Of a DNA stretch of 35,455 nt, positions 25,569 to 35,416 are shown piece by piece. Both the position numbers and the translations under genes were made by a program. Positions within the stretch are counted from its first letter, which is position 1. Every line of letters begins with the position of its first letter. This DNA comes from CAYFLR01 sp964343805 (GTDB lineage: Bacteria > Bdellovibrionota_B > Oligoflexia > CAYFLR01), in NCBI GenBank assembly GCA_964343805.1, contig CAYFLR010000062.1, positions 1-35,455 of the forward strand, written 5' to 3'. A model generated the notes under the pieces. It saw nothing but the letters and a program-made list of their open reading frames with translations. It was not told the DNA's origin and did no database searches.

Positions 25569-26342
25569 ATGAACAAAGAAAAATATAAAATATTAATCAC
25601 CAACGATGATGGAATTGAATCGGAAGCTCTCCATGCTCTGGAGAAAGCATGTGGAGAGGTTTTTGAATGCTATGTGGTAGTTCCCGACCAAGAAAAGAGT
25701 GCCGCAAGCATGTCTCTTTCTGCCAGAGATAGAATCAAAGTGCTGAAAATGAGTGACAGTCGATGGACAGTTGCAGGGACTCCAGTGGATTGTATTTGCT
25801 GTGCTCGCATGCTGGATATCCCGCCTCCCGATTTGGTCATTAGTGGCATTAACATGGGAGCCAATTTAGGTAACGATGTCTTCTACTCAGGAACAGTAGG
25901 AGCCTCTTTTGAAGCTGCCATGCAAGGTTTTGCATCCATGGCAATCTCTTCAGTGGGACGTTTAAAGTCTAGATATGAAGATAGCGCTCAGGTGGCGGTG
26001 CAAATTGCTCAGTTTCTATGCCAAAACCCACTTCCTCCCCATCATATTCTCAATGTGAATTATCCCGATTTTCCCCTCTACCAAATCAAAGGATTTTCCA
26101 TTAATGACTTGGGTTTACAGGTGTATGGCAACAACACAATGGAGAAAATTACTGACCAGCTATCCTTTTTTAAGTATGGTGGCTACAGTGGATCAGAAAA
26201 TATCCCTGGTTCCGATTGTAACGCTTGCAAAGAAGGATTTGTTTCCATGACACCGCTCACTGTATTAAGAAATTTAAGATCTCCTAATTTGGACCTCAAA
26301 GATCACTTTCCCAGTTCTTGGCACCCTGGAAAGGGTTTATGA
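25569..26342 (+). CDS. surE: 5'/3'-nucleotidase SurE
   Basis: The 257-residue metal-dependent phosphatase removes phosphate from nucleoside 5'- and 3'-monophosphates and short polyphosphate. All hallmarks are visible: ILITNDDGI with metal ligands Asp13 and Asp14, PDQEKSAAS with Ser44, SGINMGANLGNDVFYSGTVGA with Asn94, and TPVDC (71-75). Length is normal. It is cytoplasmic. In many proteobacteria surE neighbours pcm and nlpD; here it sits in an unrelated regulatory/envelope operon. Its stop overlaps the kinase start (ATGA). Confidence 0.95.
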   Translation: MNKEKYKILITNDDGIESEALHALEKACGEVFECYVVVPDQEKSAASMSLSARDRIKVLKMSDSRWTVAGTPVDCICCARMLDIPPPDLVISGINMGANLGNDVFYSGTVGASFEAAMQGFASMAISSVGRLKSRYEDSAQVAVQIAQFLCQNPLPPHHILNVNYPDFPLYQIKGFSINDLGLQVYGNNTMEKITDQLSFFKYGGYSGSENIPGSDCNACKEGFVSMTPLTVLRNLRSPNLDLKDHFPSSWHPGKGL

Positions 26343-27322
26343 TTCGTCGGACCTGGATATTTCATCCTCTATCGGTTTTTATATTTTCCATTTTAGCTTT
26401 AGGGCTCTCACTCTATCTCTATATCTCATGGTATCTCCAAGCCAGCCAAATCTTTGATGACTACGTCAGGCAGTTTAATATTGACCCTACTCTTTTTGAA
26501 AATCCCACCTCTTGGACCATCATTGTTGAAATGTCCCTATTAGTGGGCGTCATTCTAATTGGTCTTTTTATCATTTTTGTTTACTATCAAAAAACCATTG
26601 CCCTCTATCGCTTGCAAAGAAACTTTATTAATAGCTTCACTCATGAATTGAAAACACCCATTGCCTCTCTCCAACTCTATCTAGATACCTTTTCCAAATA
26701 TGATCTCCCACGCTCCTCTCAATTGAAATATATTGAGTATATGAAAAAAGACACCAAAAGACTCACCGGCCACGTAAACCAGATTTTGAATATTGCCACC
26801 CTAGAAGCGGGCAAAAAGAAAATTAAGTTCCAACAGATGGAGATCATCCCGCAGATTGAGCTTTTTTTAGAGACAAATAAACATCTATTTGAGCATGTGG
26901 ATATTAAGGTTCAAAACAATTTAGAGATAGCGGCCTGTTATCCTATAAATCCCCCACTGGTTGAAATGATGATGATGAATCTAATAACCAATGCTTTAAA
27001 ATACAATAACTCTTCTCCACCCCGTATAACGATAACTTTATCCAAAACCAATTCTAAACTTATTCTAGAGGTTAAAGATAATGGAATCGGTATGGTCAAG
27101 TCTGATCTTAAAAAGGTATTTCGTAAATTCTATCAAGTAGGAACAAGCGATAATATGTCAGCCAAAGGAAGCGGATTAGGCCTTTACCTGGTGACCCTCA
27201 TAGTCAGACTGCATCAAGCAAAAATAAGAGCGGAAAGTCAAGGCTTGGAAAAAGGCTCTAACTTTGTTATCAGTTTACCTTATAAACTTGTTACAGATGC
27301 AAAGGAGTCCTCCCCTGCATGA
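26339..27322 (+). CDS. Membrane sensor histidine kinase
   Basis: The start at 26339 is chosen for its ATGA overlap with surE and the GGAAAGGG just upstream; a TTG 21 bases earlier is in frame but less likely. The 327-residue protein has two membrane helices (about 10-33 and 60-83) enclosing a small 27-residue periplasmic loop. HisKA follows with His102 in SFTHELKTPIASL, then an HATPase with N box (NLITNALKYNN), DNGIGM and GSGLGLYL. The tiny sensor loop suggests that it senses membrane state or a partner protein. It is coupled by a 4-bp overlap to its OmpR-type regulator. Confidence 0.93.
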   Translation: MIRRTWIFHPLSVFIFSILALGLSLYLYISWYLQASQIFDDYVRQFNIDPTLFENPTSWTIIVEMSLLVGVILIGLFIIFVYYQKTIALYRLQRNFINSFTHELKTPIASLQLYLDTFSKYDLPRSSQLKYIEYMKKDTKRLTGHVNQILNIATLEAGKKKIKFQQMEIIPQIELFLETNKHLFEHVDIKVQNNLEIAACYPINPPLVEMMMMNLITNALKYNNSSPPRITITLSKTNSKLILEVKDNGIGMVKSDLKKVFRKFYQVGTSDNMSAKGSGLGLYLVTLIVRLHQAKIRAESQGLEKGSNFVISLPYKLVTDAKESSPA

Positions 27323-28065
27323 AGGAAGAGCAAAAGAACAAACGCATATTGATCATCGAAGATGAACCCCATATTGCTGAAGGACTAGAACTAAATCTCA
27401 ATCTGCAAGGCTACCAGGTGGTGATTTCGAAAGATGGGATGGATGGTCTCCAGAAATGGAAAGAGTTCTCACCCCATCTCATCGTATTAGATCTCATGCT
27501 CCCTGGAATAGATGGCTACTCTATTCTTCAGAAAGTACGTTTAGAAGACAGCCGTCTTCCTGTCCTTATACTTTCAGCCAAAGATCGAACTGAAGATAAA
27601 GTAAAGGGATTTAATTACGGGGTGGATGATTATCTCGTGAAACCTTTCAACTTGGATGAATTTTTACTCAGAGTGCAAAGATTAATTACTAAAGCTGATT
27701 GGTATCATACTTCTGAAGATGTTGGATCCCTGGGTTCATATAACAAAGAAGAGTACTCCTTCGGTGAAAACCAGATCAACTTCAAAACGGGTATGGCCTT
27801 ATGCAATGGAGAATCCATCTTACTCACGGTACAAGAGCAGACTCTATTAAAGCTTTTCATTGCCAACCCAGGTCAACCCTTATCTCGAGAGACCCTCTTA
27901 AAGGTGGCTTGGGGATATGCAAAAGATACCAGCACCCGCACTTTAGATAACTTTATTGTCAGATTCAGAAAATACTTTGAGCAGGATCCTAAAAACCCGG
28001 TATTTTTTAAAAGCCTCCGCTCCATCGGTTATGTCTTTAATCCTCACGAAGGAGAAAATCAATGA
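27319..28065 (+). CDS. OmpR/PhoB-family response regulator
   Basis: A 248-residue regulator with a receiver (about 8-122: IIEDE 12-16, Asp58 in IVLDLMLPG, switch Ser in LILSAKD, Lys in YLVKPFN) and a C-terminal winged helix (about 145-245) ending in the RTLDNFIVRFRKYFE recognition helix and SIRSIGYVF-like wing (SLRSIGYVF). Phosphorylation by the overlapping kinase would let it bind tandem DNA sites. It overlaps both neighbours by ATGA, so kinase, regulator and hydrolase are made together. Target genes are probably in the same operon but no operator was identified. Confidence 0.94.
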   Translation: MKEEQKNKRILIIEDEPHIAEGLELNLNLQGYQVVISKDGMDGLQKWKEFSPHLIVLDLMLPGIDGYSILQKVRLEDSRLPVLILSAKDRTEDKVKGFNYGVDDYLVKPFNLDEFLLRVQRLITKADWYHTSEDVGSLGSYNKEEYSFGENQINFKTGMALCNGESILLTVQEQTLLKLFIANPGQPLSRETLLKVAWGYAKDTSTRTLDNFIVRFRKYFEQDPKNPVFFKSLRSIGYVFNPHEGENQ

Positions 28066-28961
28066 GTCAATTGAAACTCACCTCGCTGGAAGCCACCCCT
28101 CAAAAACTAGACGGGGGAGCTATGTTCGGAAACGCCCCCAAACCCCTTTGGGAAAAATGGATTCCCGCAGATGAAAGAAACCGTATTCCTCTCGCTTGCC
28201 GCTGCTTATTAGTTCAGACGGAATCTCATAATATTCTGTGTGAAACAGGTATTGGTAGTTACTTAGAGCCCAAATTACGTGATCGTTTTGGCGTAATCGA
28301 TGAGGAAGCTATATTATTAAAACAGCTCGCTGAACTCGGTATCAAAGAAGAAGAAATAGACTTTGTCATTCTATCCCATCTTCACTTTGACCATGCCGGA
28401 GGTCTCGTACCTCCTTGGCCTGCAGCCAGCAAACCGGATTGGCAACTCCACTTTCCTAAAGCACGCTACCTGGTGGGCAAAGAACACTTTGAACGTTCAA
28501 CTCACCCCCACTTTAGAGATCGAGCCTCATTTATACCTTTACTGGCAGATAAATTAAAAGAGAGTGATCGATTGGTACTAATAGACTCTGCTGGAGATAA
28601 CCCGATTCATGAACTTGGTATTCCCGAACTCAAAGACACCCTTTCTTTTTATACCTCCCATGGACATACTCCTGGACACCTCCATGCACTTTTTAAAGGA
28701 GAAAAAGGGAAAGTCTTTTTTACCGGCGATTTGATCCCCGGAACACCTTGGGTGCATATTCCCATTCATATGGGTTATGATCGTAATTCAGAACTTTTGG
28801 TCGATGAAAAAACAGCCATTTTACCAGAGGCAGTGAAAGAAGATTGGCTCCTCTTTTTTACTCATGACCCTTACCAGGCTGCTTCCCATGTGGAACAAGA
28901 TGAGAAAAAACGCTATCATGCTACCAACACTATTAAAGATCTCAAAGGATTTCTACTATAG
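28062..28961 (+). CDS. Metallo-beta-lactamase-fold hydrolase
   Basis: The 299-residue protein has the full dinuclear zinc set: SHLHFDH (His106, His108, Asp110, His111), His202 or His206 in the GHTPGH stretch, Asp223 in FTGDLIP and a C-terminal His in FTHDP. The N terminus with GGAMFGNAPKPLWEKW and DERNRIPLACRCLLV is typical of the branch that includes lactonases and uncharacterised MBL hydrolases. No signal peptide, so cytoplasmic. It could open a lactone or cleave a phosphoester; the sequence does not decide. It is translationally coupled to the response regulator. Confidence 0.88.
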   Translation: MSQLKLTSLEATPQKLDGGAMFGNAPKPLWEKWIPADERNRIPLACRCLLVQTESHNILCETGIGSYLEPKLRDRFGVIDEEAILLKQLAELGIKEEEIDFVILSHLHFDHAGGLVPPWPAASKPDWQLHFPKARYLVGKEHFERSTHPHFRDRASFIPLLADKLKESDRLVLIDSAGDNPIHELGIPELKDTLSFYTSHGHTPGHLHALFKGEKGKVFFTGDLIPGTPWVHIPIHMGYDRNSELLVDEKTAILPEAVKEDWLLFFTHDPYQAASHVEQDEKKRYHATNTIKDLKGFLL

Positions 28962-28969
28962 GAGACTTT

Positions 28970-30093
28970 ATGAATTACTTTAAATTTATCTCCCTGGTTA
29001 TCTCTGTTCTCTCTATTGGGTCACTGTTGGCCNNNNNNNNNNTAAGAATATCGTAGTGCTGGGGGTTGATGCTCCTATTGATAGTGGAGACGGTAAACTC
29101 ACCCCCCTCTTTTATTACCTAAATTATGAAAATGATTTCGAGACTCCTTATCTTGAGAGATCCATCAGCCTTGCAACCAGTGAATTAGCCATGGCTTTAG
29201 AATGGGGACAGGCTCCTCGTTATGGCATCAGATCAGCCATAGGTTGGATCAGCCATGGAGCCTATAAACATTACGACCACCAAGGAAACCTGCTGGCAGG
29301 TCAAACCCTCCATGGCTATAAAGGAGAAATGGAACTGGCAGCCATTTTTAAATTTCAGTCTGAAATCCTTTCCTCTGTTAAATTGATACCTCAATACTTT
29401 GCTTATAAAAAAAATGAAGACCTCACTCAAATCCCCCTCTCAAAAGATCACTTCGCGCTCTCTCTCTTATGGAAGACTGAGCAAAAGAAGATCTCACTGA
29501 GTCATGGTGATATGCTGAAACAAGGTTGGACCCACAAACTCGAGCTATCTGCCAGCAAACGCTTTAACTATTACGGCCTAGATACAGACAAAGATGAAAG
29601 CTATCAAAATAGTTTCAAAGTTTTTTATACCGGAGAACTCTTTCAGGAAATAGTTCCTGCTCTCCATCTTGAACTCAGGGGTAACATTGGTTGGCAATAT
29701 AAGGTTGACCGTAACAACGCTGAATTTATGGGGTCATGGATCGCAGACCACGGGATTATTCCAGGGTATTATTTTCTCGAATTCCAAAATAATATGTTTG
29801 CTTCGCTCTCCGGTGGCACCGCCTTTTTACTCGGATCTAAGTATAAATTGACACCGCTTTTTCATACTCTCTTCATGCCCAAAGAAACTGAAATTCCAGG
29901 TGTTGAAAATTATCCCTCCAACCATTATATGAGCGCATCTCTCGCCCTTGATGGTAAAATCATGGACCTCATTCCCTTTCATTTAGCCTATGCTTACGGA
30001 TTTGACGCCAAGAGAAAAGAGGGGTTAGGTTCTCACGAAATACGATTTTATTTAGTGGGAGGATTTGGAGATGAACCTAAAAAGCAAGAATAG
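28970..30093 (+). CDS. Outer-membrane beta-barrel protein (start interrupted by N gap)
   Basis: An ATG at 28970, five bases after AGGAGA, opens a 21-residue hydrophobic signal peptide (ending GSLLA) that runs into the ten Ns. The frame continues from 29044 (KNIVVLGVDAPIDSG) if the missing length is 2 mod 3. The rest is a chain of alternating polar/hydrophobic beta strands with aromatic belts, such as GIRSAIGWISHGAY, HKLELSASKRFNYYG, FKVFYTGEL and HEIRFYLVGGFG, consistent with a barrel of roughly 12 strands. I cannot place it in a named porin family. It lies 8 bp after the MBL gene and 9 bp before a lipoprotein gene. Confidence 0.75.
29033..29042. other. Assembly gap (10 N)
   Basis: Ten Ns at the signal-peptide cleavage region of the barrel gene. 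Removing them makes a TAA, so the real length must be 2 mod 3. Confidence 0.95.
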
Positions 30094-30102
30094 ATCGTCG
30101 TT

Positions 30103-30843
30103 ATGGTCCGTTTAAAAGTACTTTTATTATTTCTTCTGACACTTGCATGTGACTCCTCCTACAAATTCCATCTCACCTCTGCTAGCTGCCTGTATCAACA
30201 CGGATTGGCTGAAAAAGGCCCCTACATCGAAATGTGTATCGATTTTATGGATGCTGTGCAAGATGATGAAGGTGATTTCAAGTTACACTGTGAAGCAGGG
30301 CATAAAGATGAAAATATAAAAAAAGGAACTTGGCAAGAAGGAATCCCCTGCACCACCAGTGGAGCCACCGCCTCTTGTATCGGCAGCCCCCTCCCCTTAG
30401 GCGGCAAAAAGGATCTCTATGGTTATGATACTCCCATCAATGCCTTTATTAAAAATAAACTATGCAGTGAAGGAGAGTATACAGAGTTGATTGCTGTCAA
30501 AATGTTGAAAGCCAGTTATACGGTGTGGACCGATATGGAGCAAACAAACAAATACCAATGCATCCAACTCACTGAAATACACCCCGATGTCAAAGAAGAA
30601 CTCAAGAAAAAGTTCACCAGTATGAGCCTCAAAGTGGCCGCCAGCTTCAATGGGGCTTTACCTAAATGGGAAGACAATGGAACCTGTGAACCCACAGCAG
30701 GAGTCACCTTTAGCTGTGCCGATGCTATTAACATTGGGGAATTTAAAGAGAGCACCTACTGGTACACCGAACTCAGTGAACCCTATCAACTAAAAAAGAA
30801 AACCGAATGTGAAGGAAAAGAGGGCACCTTTAATGCCCACTAG
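30103..30843 (+). CDS. Cysteine-rich lipoprotein of unknown function
   Basis: The 246-residue product has a type II signal peptide with lipobox LTLAC (Cys16). Asp follows at the +2 position, which in E. coli keeps lipoproteins in the inner membrane, though the rule may not hold here. The mature part has about a dozen cysteines, likely in disulfides (CLYQHG, EMCIDF, LHCEAGH, IPCTTSGATASC, KLCSEG, YQCIQL, GTCEPT, FSCADA, TECEGK). No known domain was recognised. It is the last gene of the surE operon, and no terminator is visible before the convergent peptidase gene. Confidence 0.7.
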   Translation: MVRLKVLLLFLLTLACDSSYKFHLTSASCLYQHGLAEKGPYIEMCIDFMDAVQDDEGDFKLHCEAGHKDENIKKGTWQEGIPCTTSGATASCIGSPLPLGGKKDLYGYDTPINAFIKNKLCSEGEYTELIAVKMLKASYTVWTDMEQTNKYQCIQLTEIHPDVKEELKKKFTSMSLKVAASFNGALPKWEDNGTCEPTAGVTFSCADAINIGEFKESTYWYTELSEPYQLKKKTECEGKEGTFNAH

Positions 30844-30872
30844 GTTTTGCAGTCAACACAGGCTAGGTTGGT

Positions 30873-33800
30873 TTACGGACGCCAGCCAGACCAAATATTG
30901 GCATATTTCTTTCTACCTTGTGCAGTAAATCCTAAGTAACTGTATTTTCCATAATGAGAAAGTTTACCTAAAACACGATAGGGAATGGGACCTTCTGGGA
31001 ATATCACTAACACCAGGCTTTTTCCTTGATGAGTAAAATTAACCACCGCCACTTCACTTTTTAAATCACTTTGATAACTCTCCCCCTGATCTTTTACTAC
31101 CAAAGAAGCTCCCTCCACTCTGATACAGCAATGATCCTGCAGCAAGGTTTTAAAGTAAGGAGTTTTTAAAGCTTTAGCAGTGATAAAATAAAAGCTAGGT
31201 TCCTTGGGAGGAATAAAGTTATCTAGTTGACCTTGGGTCATATATTGAACATCACTGCTCTCACCTGAAAGAGGATAAGCATCGATAACCTTTTTCAAGC
31301 CTTCACTGGTAGCTGGAGAGGAAGAAAGGTTAGTATAAAATTCCGTTTTCTGATGACTCCAAAATTTATAAAGTGTGGGAGGGTTTTCTTGATCATTCAG
31401 TGTCCGCATTAAATTGAATGCCGGATCAAGCTTGATCTCCTTAATCATTTTATTAAACCAAAAGAACTCTTCATATGTGCGCTCTTTGGTATAAAGCTTT
31501 TTTACAACTTTGGAATCATCCTCAAAGGTCACTTCAACAGGAACTAGCAGTTCATAAACATGGGGATTCTCTTGAAATATAGAAATGGAAACAGATTTTT
31601 TATCACTCGAATATTGATTGCTCATTTTTAAATGAGGGGTGTCCACGCGGGTGACCCATTGGTTAAAAAAGGTCTTCAAATCGAGTTTGCTCACGTCCTC
31701 AAAAATAAGACGTAGATCTTCATAGGAAAGAGTTTTATAGGTGTGATGAGTCACCATACGACGCACGGCCTTAATAAAAACCTCTCTCCCCATTTTTTGA
31801 TCAAGCATATGAAAAAACATCATCACCTTTCCATAGCCAATGGCCCGAGAAGCTGGAGAGCTGCGAGAAGTAAAAGAGCTTAAGGGGAAAACATTGGAGC
31901 TATTTACAAAGTTTTGATAATTTCTAAGTAGGTTAACTCGGTAGGAAAGAGCATCCTCTTCTCTTCTTTGACTTGCATAGAGGTAATCAGCAAAATAAAC
32001 CGTTAACCCCTCACACCAGTTCCCTTTTTCCCAATCCACATAGAGCGAGTTACCAAAATAATTGTGCAACATCTCATGTCCTAAAGAGGTATCTATGATA
32101 AAGGGATAGGGAATGATATGACGATCCAATAGAGTATAAGAAGCCATCCCATAGCCGGTAGAAAAGAAGTTGGATACCACTGCAAATTTACTGTAGGGAT
32201 AGCTGCCAAAGAGATCCATGTAGAGATCTAAATAACGCTGCAGCTTGTTTAGATAGACTTCAGAAATACCAGTGAGTTCATTATGAAAATAAGTTTGCAA
32301 TGCAACACCCCGATAAATCCGTTCGCTGACAGCAAACTCCCCCGCAATAAGATGCAGTCTTTCAGATGGAGTGGCAATGTTCCAATGCTCTTCCCTTTTT
32401 TCATCCACATCCTCAGAAAAAACCAAGTCCCCAGTGGTCATACTCTTCCATCCTAGAGGAAGTTTTACTTGCACTTTCAATTTTTCAAATTCGGTGGGTA
32501 TATAAGGATACCAATAACTGCTAGGAGCAAGATAGACCCCCTCTTCACTGACAACAGCGTCCACCTCTTCGGTGATGGTGTTTAAACTGGTTCCTCCCTC
32601 ATTGACATCTCTATATTCCGGTGTAAAATCATAAACAATCTCAACTTGCCCTTCTTTGGCAGGGTAAGAAGGGATATGACGAAGGCTCTTTTTGTCAGCA
32701 TTTGGACTCACTAGCCAGTGAAGCACTGGTTCACCATCTAGTAATATCTGGAGATTTTCCGCTTGCACGCTCAAATCAAAATAACGAGGCATTTTATGTA
32801 AAGAGAGCCGATCTCGAATGGTCACCTTTCCGGTGGAAGGATCCACTTCAACTTGGAGATCATGTCTTACCGTATTCCGACTGGGAAAAGGAGCGTACTT
32901 CTTCTCTGATAAACCAAATTGATGATTTGTTCTTAATAGATCAGGCAGGGTAGACTCTAGAAACTGATTGAAGCGGGTGAGCTTATCAAAGTCCAGTAAT
33001 TCTATTTTGTCATTGACCGTATCCATTTCAGCGGTTCTACTACTGGTAAAATCGACACTGGGTATTCCTAAAAGATGGAGCGGATAATGATCACTTCCCT
33101 GCTGATAGGCAAATTCAATACGGTTAGATAGGGTAAATCCAAAGTCAGCGGGTTTCCTTTCAGTAAAAAATTCCACTAACTGATTATTGGCTAATGATCC
33201 CAGGATATAGTACTTATCCGGCTGATTCCGAGCCAGCGAGTCTAAATTGATATTGGCAATGAATTCTGAAACTAACTGATGCTCTTGCAGGCTTTCCGCA
33301 AAGGCACGAGACCCCTTCAATCCCCACTCTTCAGCCGAAAAGAACACCGCCACAAGGCCCACTTTTAATACTTTATTTTGACTTAAAGAACTTGCTTTTT
33401 GCATGAGGTTTAAAAGGGTGGCCACTCCACTGGCGTTGTCATCGGCCGCAGGATAATAGCCTTTTTTATAGTGAACACCATGACTATCAAAGTGAGCAGT
33501 AAAAAGAACATTCTTACCGGAAGTCCCTGGAATATGGGCAACCACGTTGGACCCTTGCACCCAATAANNNNNNNNNNATTTTTAGCGTGATAGGATGATT
33601 GGCAAATGGTTTTTTTAGATAAACAGCGGGCATGGCAAGAGGCTTGAAATTCCCTCCCTCACGAGCTCTCGCCCCGGCGATGATCACGTTAGGGTCCAGA
33701 TCCATACGGGCTATTTTATCAATCATTTTCTCACTTAAAAAACGAAGCCAGAGAGTGCTGTCTTTCTTTATCTGATCATCTTTAGATACGATAAATATAG

Positions 33801-34335
33801 CCTTAGGTTCTTGCTTCCCAATGAGGTTAACCAGGTCAAAAAGAGTTTTTTCCTGTTTAAAAAACTGATTACATTCCGCTTCATAAATGAGCACCGCTTT
33901 CTCTGCAAAAAGTGCCTTATCGACAACCTCCTTAGACAGTTCCAAACAACTCACTCTGGTTAGATTATTGATCACTAATTCGCTGGATCCTGAATGGATA
34001 AAGGGTAGGTAATCAATGCCCTCATTGAGATCCTGGTTGCCTACTCTTAGGGTTTGATTCTCATATAAATCGGGATGATAAAACTTAAAGGGAATGGTAA
34101 AACCGCCTCCGAGAGCAGCGTAGTTCTTAACTAGGGGGATCGATTGCAATTGCTTTTCTAGATATTGAACTGCGAGCCTTTCCCCCGCCTCACCGGTTTT
34201 TCTTCCCAAAAACTCCGGACTCGAAAGATCTCCAATAATTCTAGATAAATCTTGAGTTAAAGTAGCCTGGCTCCCCAAGAGGGAGGTAAAAGAAGCCAAT
34301 AAAAAAACTATAGGTAAAATGGATCTTAATGACAT
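30873..34335 (-). CDS. Secreted M28-M1 double zinc peptidase (interrupted by N gap)
   Basis: Dropping the ten Ns joins the frames exactly (1150 residues). After a signal peptide (about 1-22), residues 30-250 look like a PA-type insert. An M28 aminopeptidase core then follows with ligands His278 and Asp280 (FTAHFDSHG), Asp296 (AADDNASG), Glu332/Glu333 (FFSAEEWG) and a His in GSDHYPL. A second peptidase follows: a beta-rich region (about 485-670), GYGMASYTLLD (GAMEN-like), then HEMLHNYFGN and NWCEGLT, the gluzincin zinc site of M1-like enzymes (His750, Glu751, His754, Glu772). Both sites look intact. It is preceded by AAAGGAG. The product would degrade peptides from the N terminus outside the cytoplasm. 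M28 and M1 enzymes are usually separate proteins. Confidence 0.85.
33568..33577. other. Assembly gap (10 N)
   Basis: Ten Ns near residue 253 of the M28-M1 peptidase. Removal restores the frame (ITLKIYWVQGSNVVAHIPG), so the real length is zero or a multiple of three. Confidence 0.95.
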
Positions 34336-34486
34336 AGATACTCCTTTTAATATTTGGGCTCAACTAACCATAATTGGGGGGGAATTTCAAACAGAAAGTT
34401 TTACTTTACGAAAATAGAGATTTAAGTTATTAATAAAGAATTATAAAAAACTGTTTCTTTGTAAATAATTACAGACGGAGAAGAAT

Positions 34487-35378
34487 ATGAGAAAAATCCT
34501 TGGCTTAGCCCTGTGCCTGGTTTTTATGTCTAGCTTAACAGCCATGGCAAATGAAGAGACTCTTTTTTCGGGAACTATATATGACACCACCATCAATGAG
34601 TTTATCACTCCCGATGAGCTGGTATATCGTCTATCCAGTCAAGATATGGTAGTCATTGGGGAGAGACATGACAGTGTTATCCATCACGACAACCAAGCTG
34701 TTTTACTAAAAGGGCTAACCGATTACCGAACACTCTCGGTGGGTTTAGAGTTTATTTCCTTTACGGATCAAGCTGTTTTTGACAGCTACCAACAAAAAGA
34801 AATAACCGAAGAGGAATTCTTAGAGCAAGTGAAATGGGGAGGCTTCTCATTTGAATATTATAAGCCTCTCATTTGGCAAGCCCATCAAAGTGGTGGTTAT
34901 GCTTACGGTATTAACGCTCCAAGATGGCTCACTCGAAAAATAGCTCGTCAAGGTGTTCCCTCTCTAACCCCTGAGGAACAAGAACTTCTTCCTCCAGACC
35001 TTACTATGGGAAGCGATCTTTATTATGCCCGCTTTAGTGAAACCATGGGTGGGGTTGGACACCATTTTCCTGAAGCTATGATGAAAAGATATTNNNNNNN
35101 NNNAATCTACCTGGGATGAGACCATGGCCTATCAAAGTCTCAAAGCCTGGGGAGATTATTCACATCACCTGTTCGCTATTATCGTAGGAAACTTTCATGC
35201 TGAATATCTGCTTGGCTTACCCGCTCGCCTTGAGGCTAGAAAATCAGCCGGAGTCAAAGTTCAGACCGTGGTTCAAGTTTCTTTAGAAGAAATTCCAAGC
35301 CAGGAAGATCTGGCCGCTATGGTAGAACCTCATGAGACTTATGGTCTGCTGGGCGATTATATCATTTTTACCCGATAG
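34487..35378 (+). CDS. ChaN-like (PF04187-type) exported protein (interrupted by N gap)
   Basis: A signal peptide (1-22, TAMAN) leads into the ChaN/haem-binding-uptake fold: VVIGERHDSVIHHDNQ (55-70), SVGLEFISFTDQ, and after the gap STWDETMAYQSL and GNFHAEYLLGLPARL. Family members bind haem or act with iron/haem uptake systems. The frames join if the missing length is a nonzero multiple of three; nine bases would give a typical FxAQSTWDETMA. GGAGAAG precedes the ATG. It is divergent from the M28-M1 gene across 150 bp without a recognisable Fur box. No TonB receptor or haem transporter is in the window, so the iron role rests on family membership. Confidence 0.85.
35094..35103. other. Assembly gap (10 N)
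   Basis: Ten Ns in the ChaN-like gene. Zero length would create TAA; a multiple of three (nine fits the family) keeps one open frame. Confidence 0.95.
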
Positions 35379-35382
35379 TGCT

Positions 35383-35416
35383 CTTGCAGCAGGCACAGCG
35401 AAGGTGCATCCGCAAG
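35383..35416 (+). other. GC-rich hairpin after the ChaN-like gene
   Basis: CTTGC pairs with GCAAG and, inside, GCAC pairs with GTGC around a 7-base loop. It starts 5 bases after the stop codon. There is no following T-run, so it is not a standard intrinsic terminator. It could be a REP-like unit or part of an RNA that continues beyond the window. Confidence 0.3.

Noticed and set aside
34336..34486. Fur box upstream of the ChaN-like gene
   Set aside because: The region is AT-rich but no GATAAT repeat pattern of convincing quality is present.
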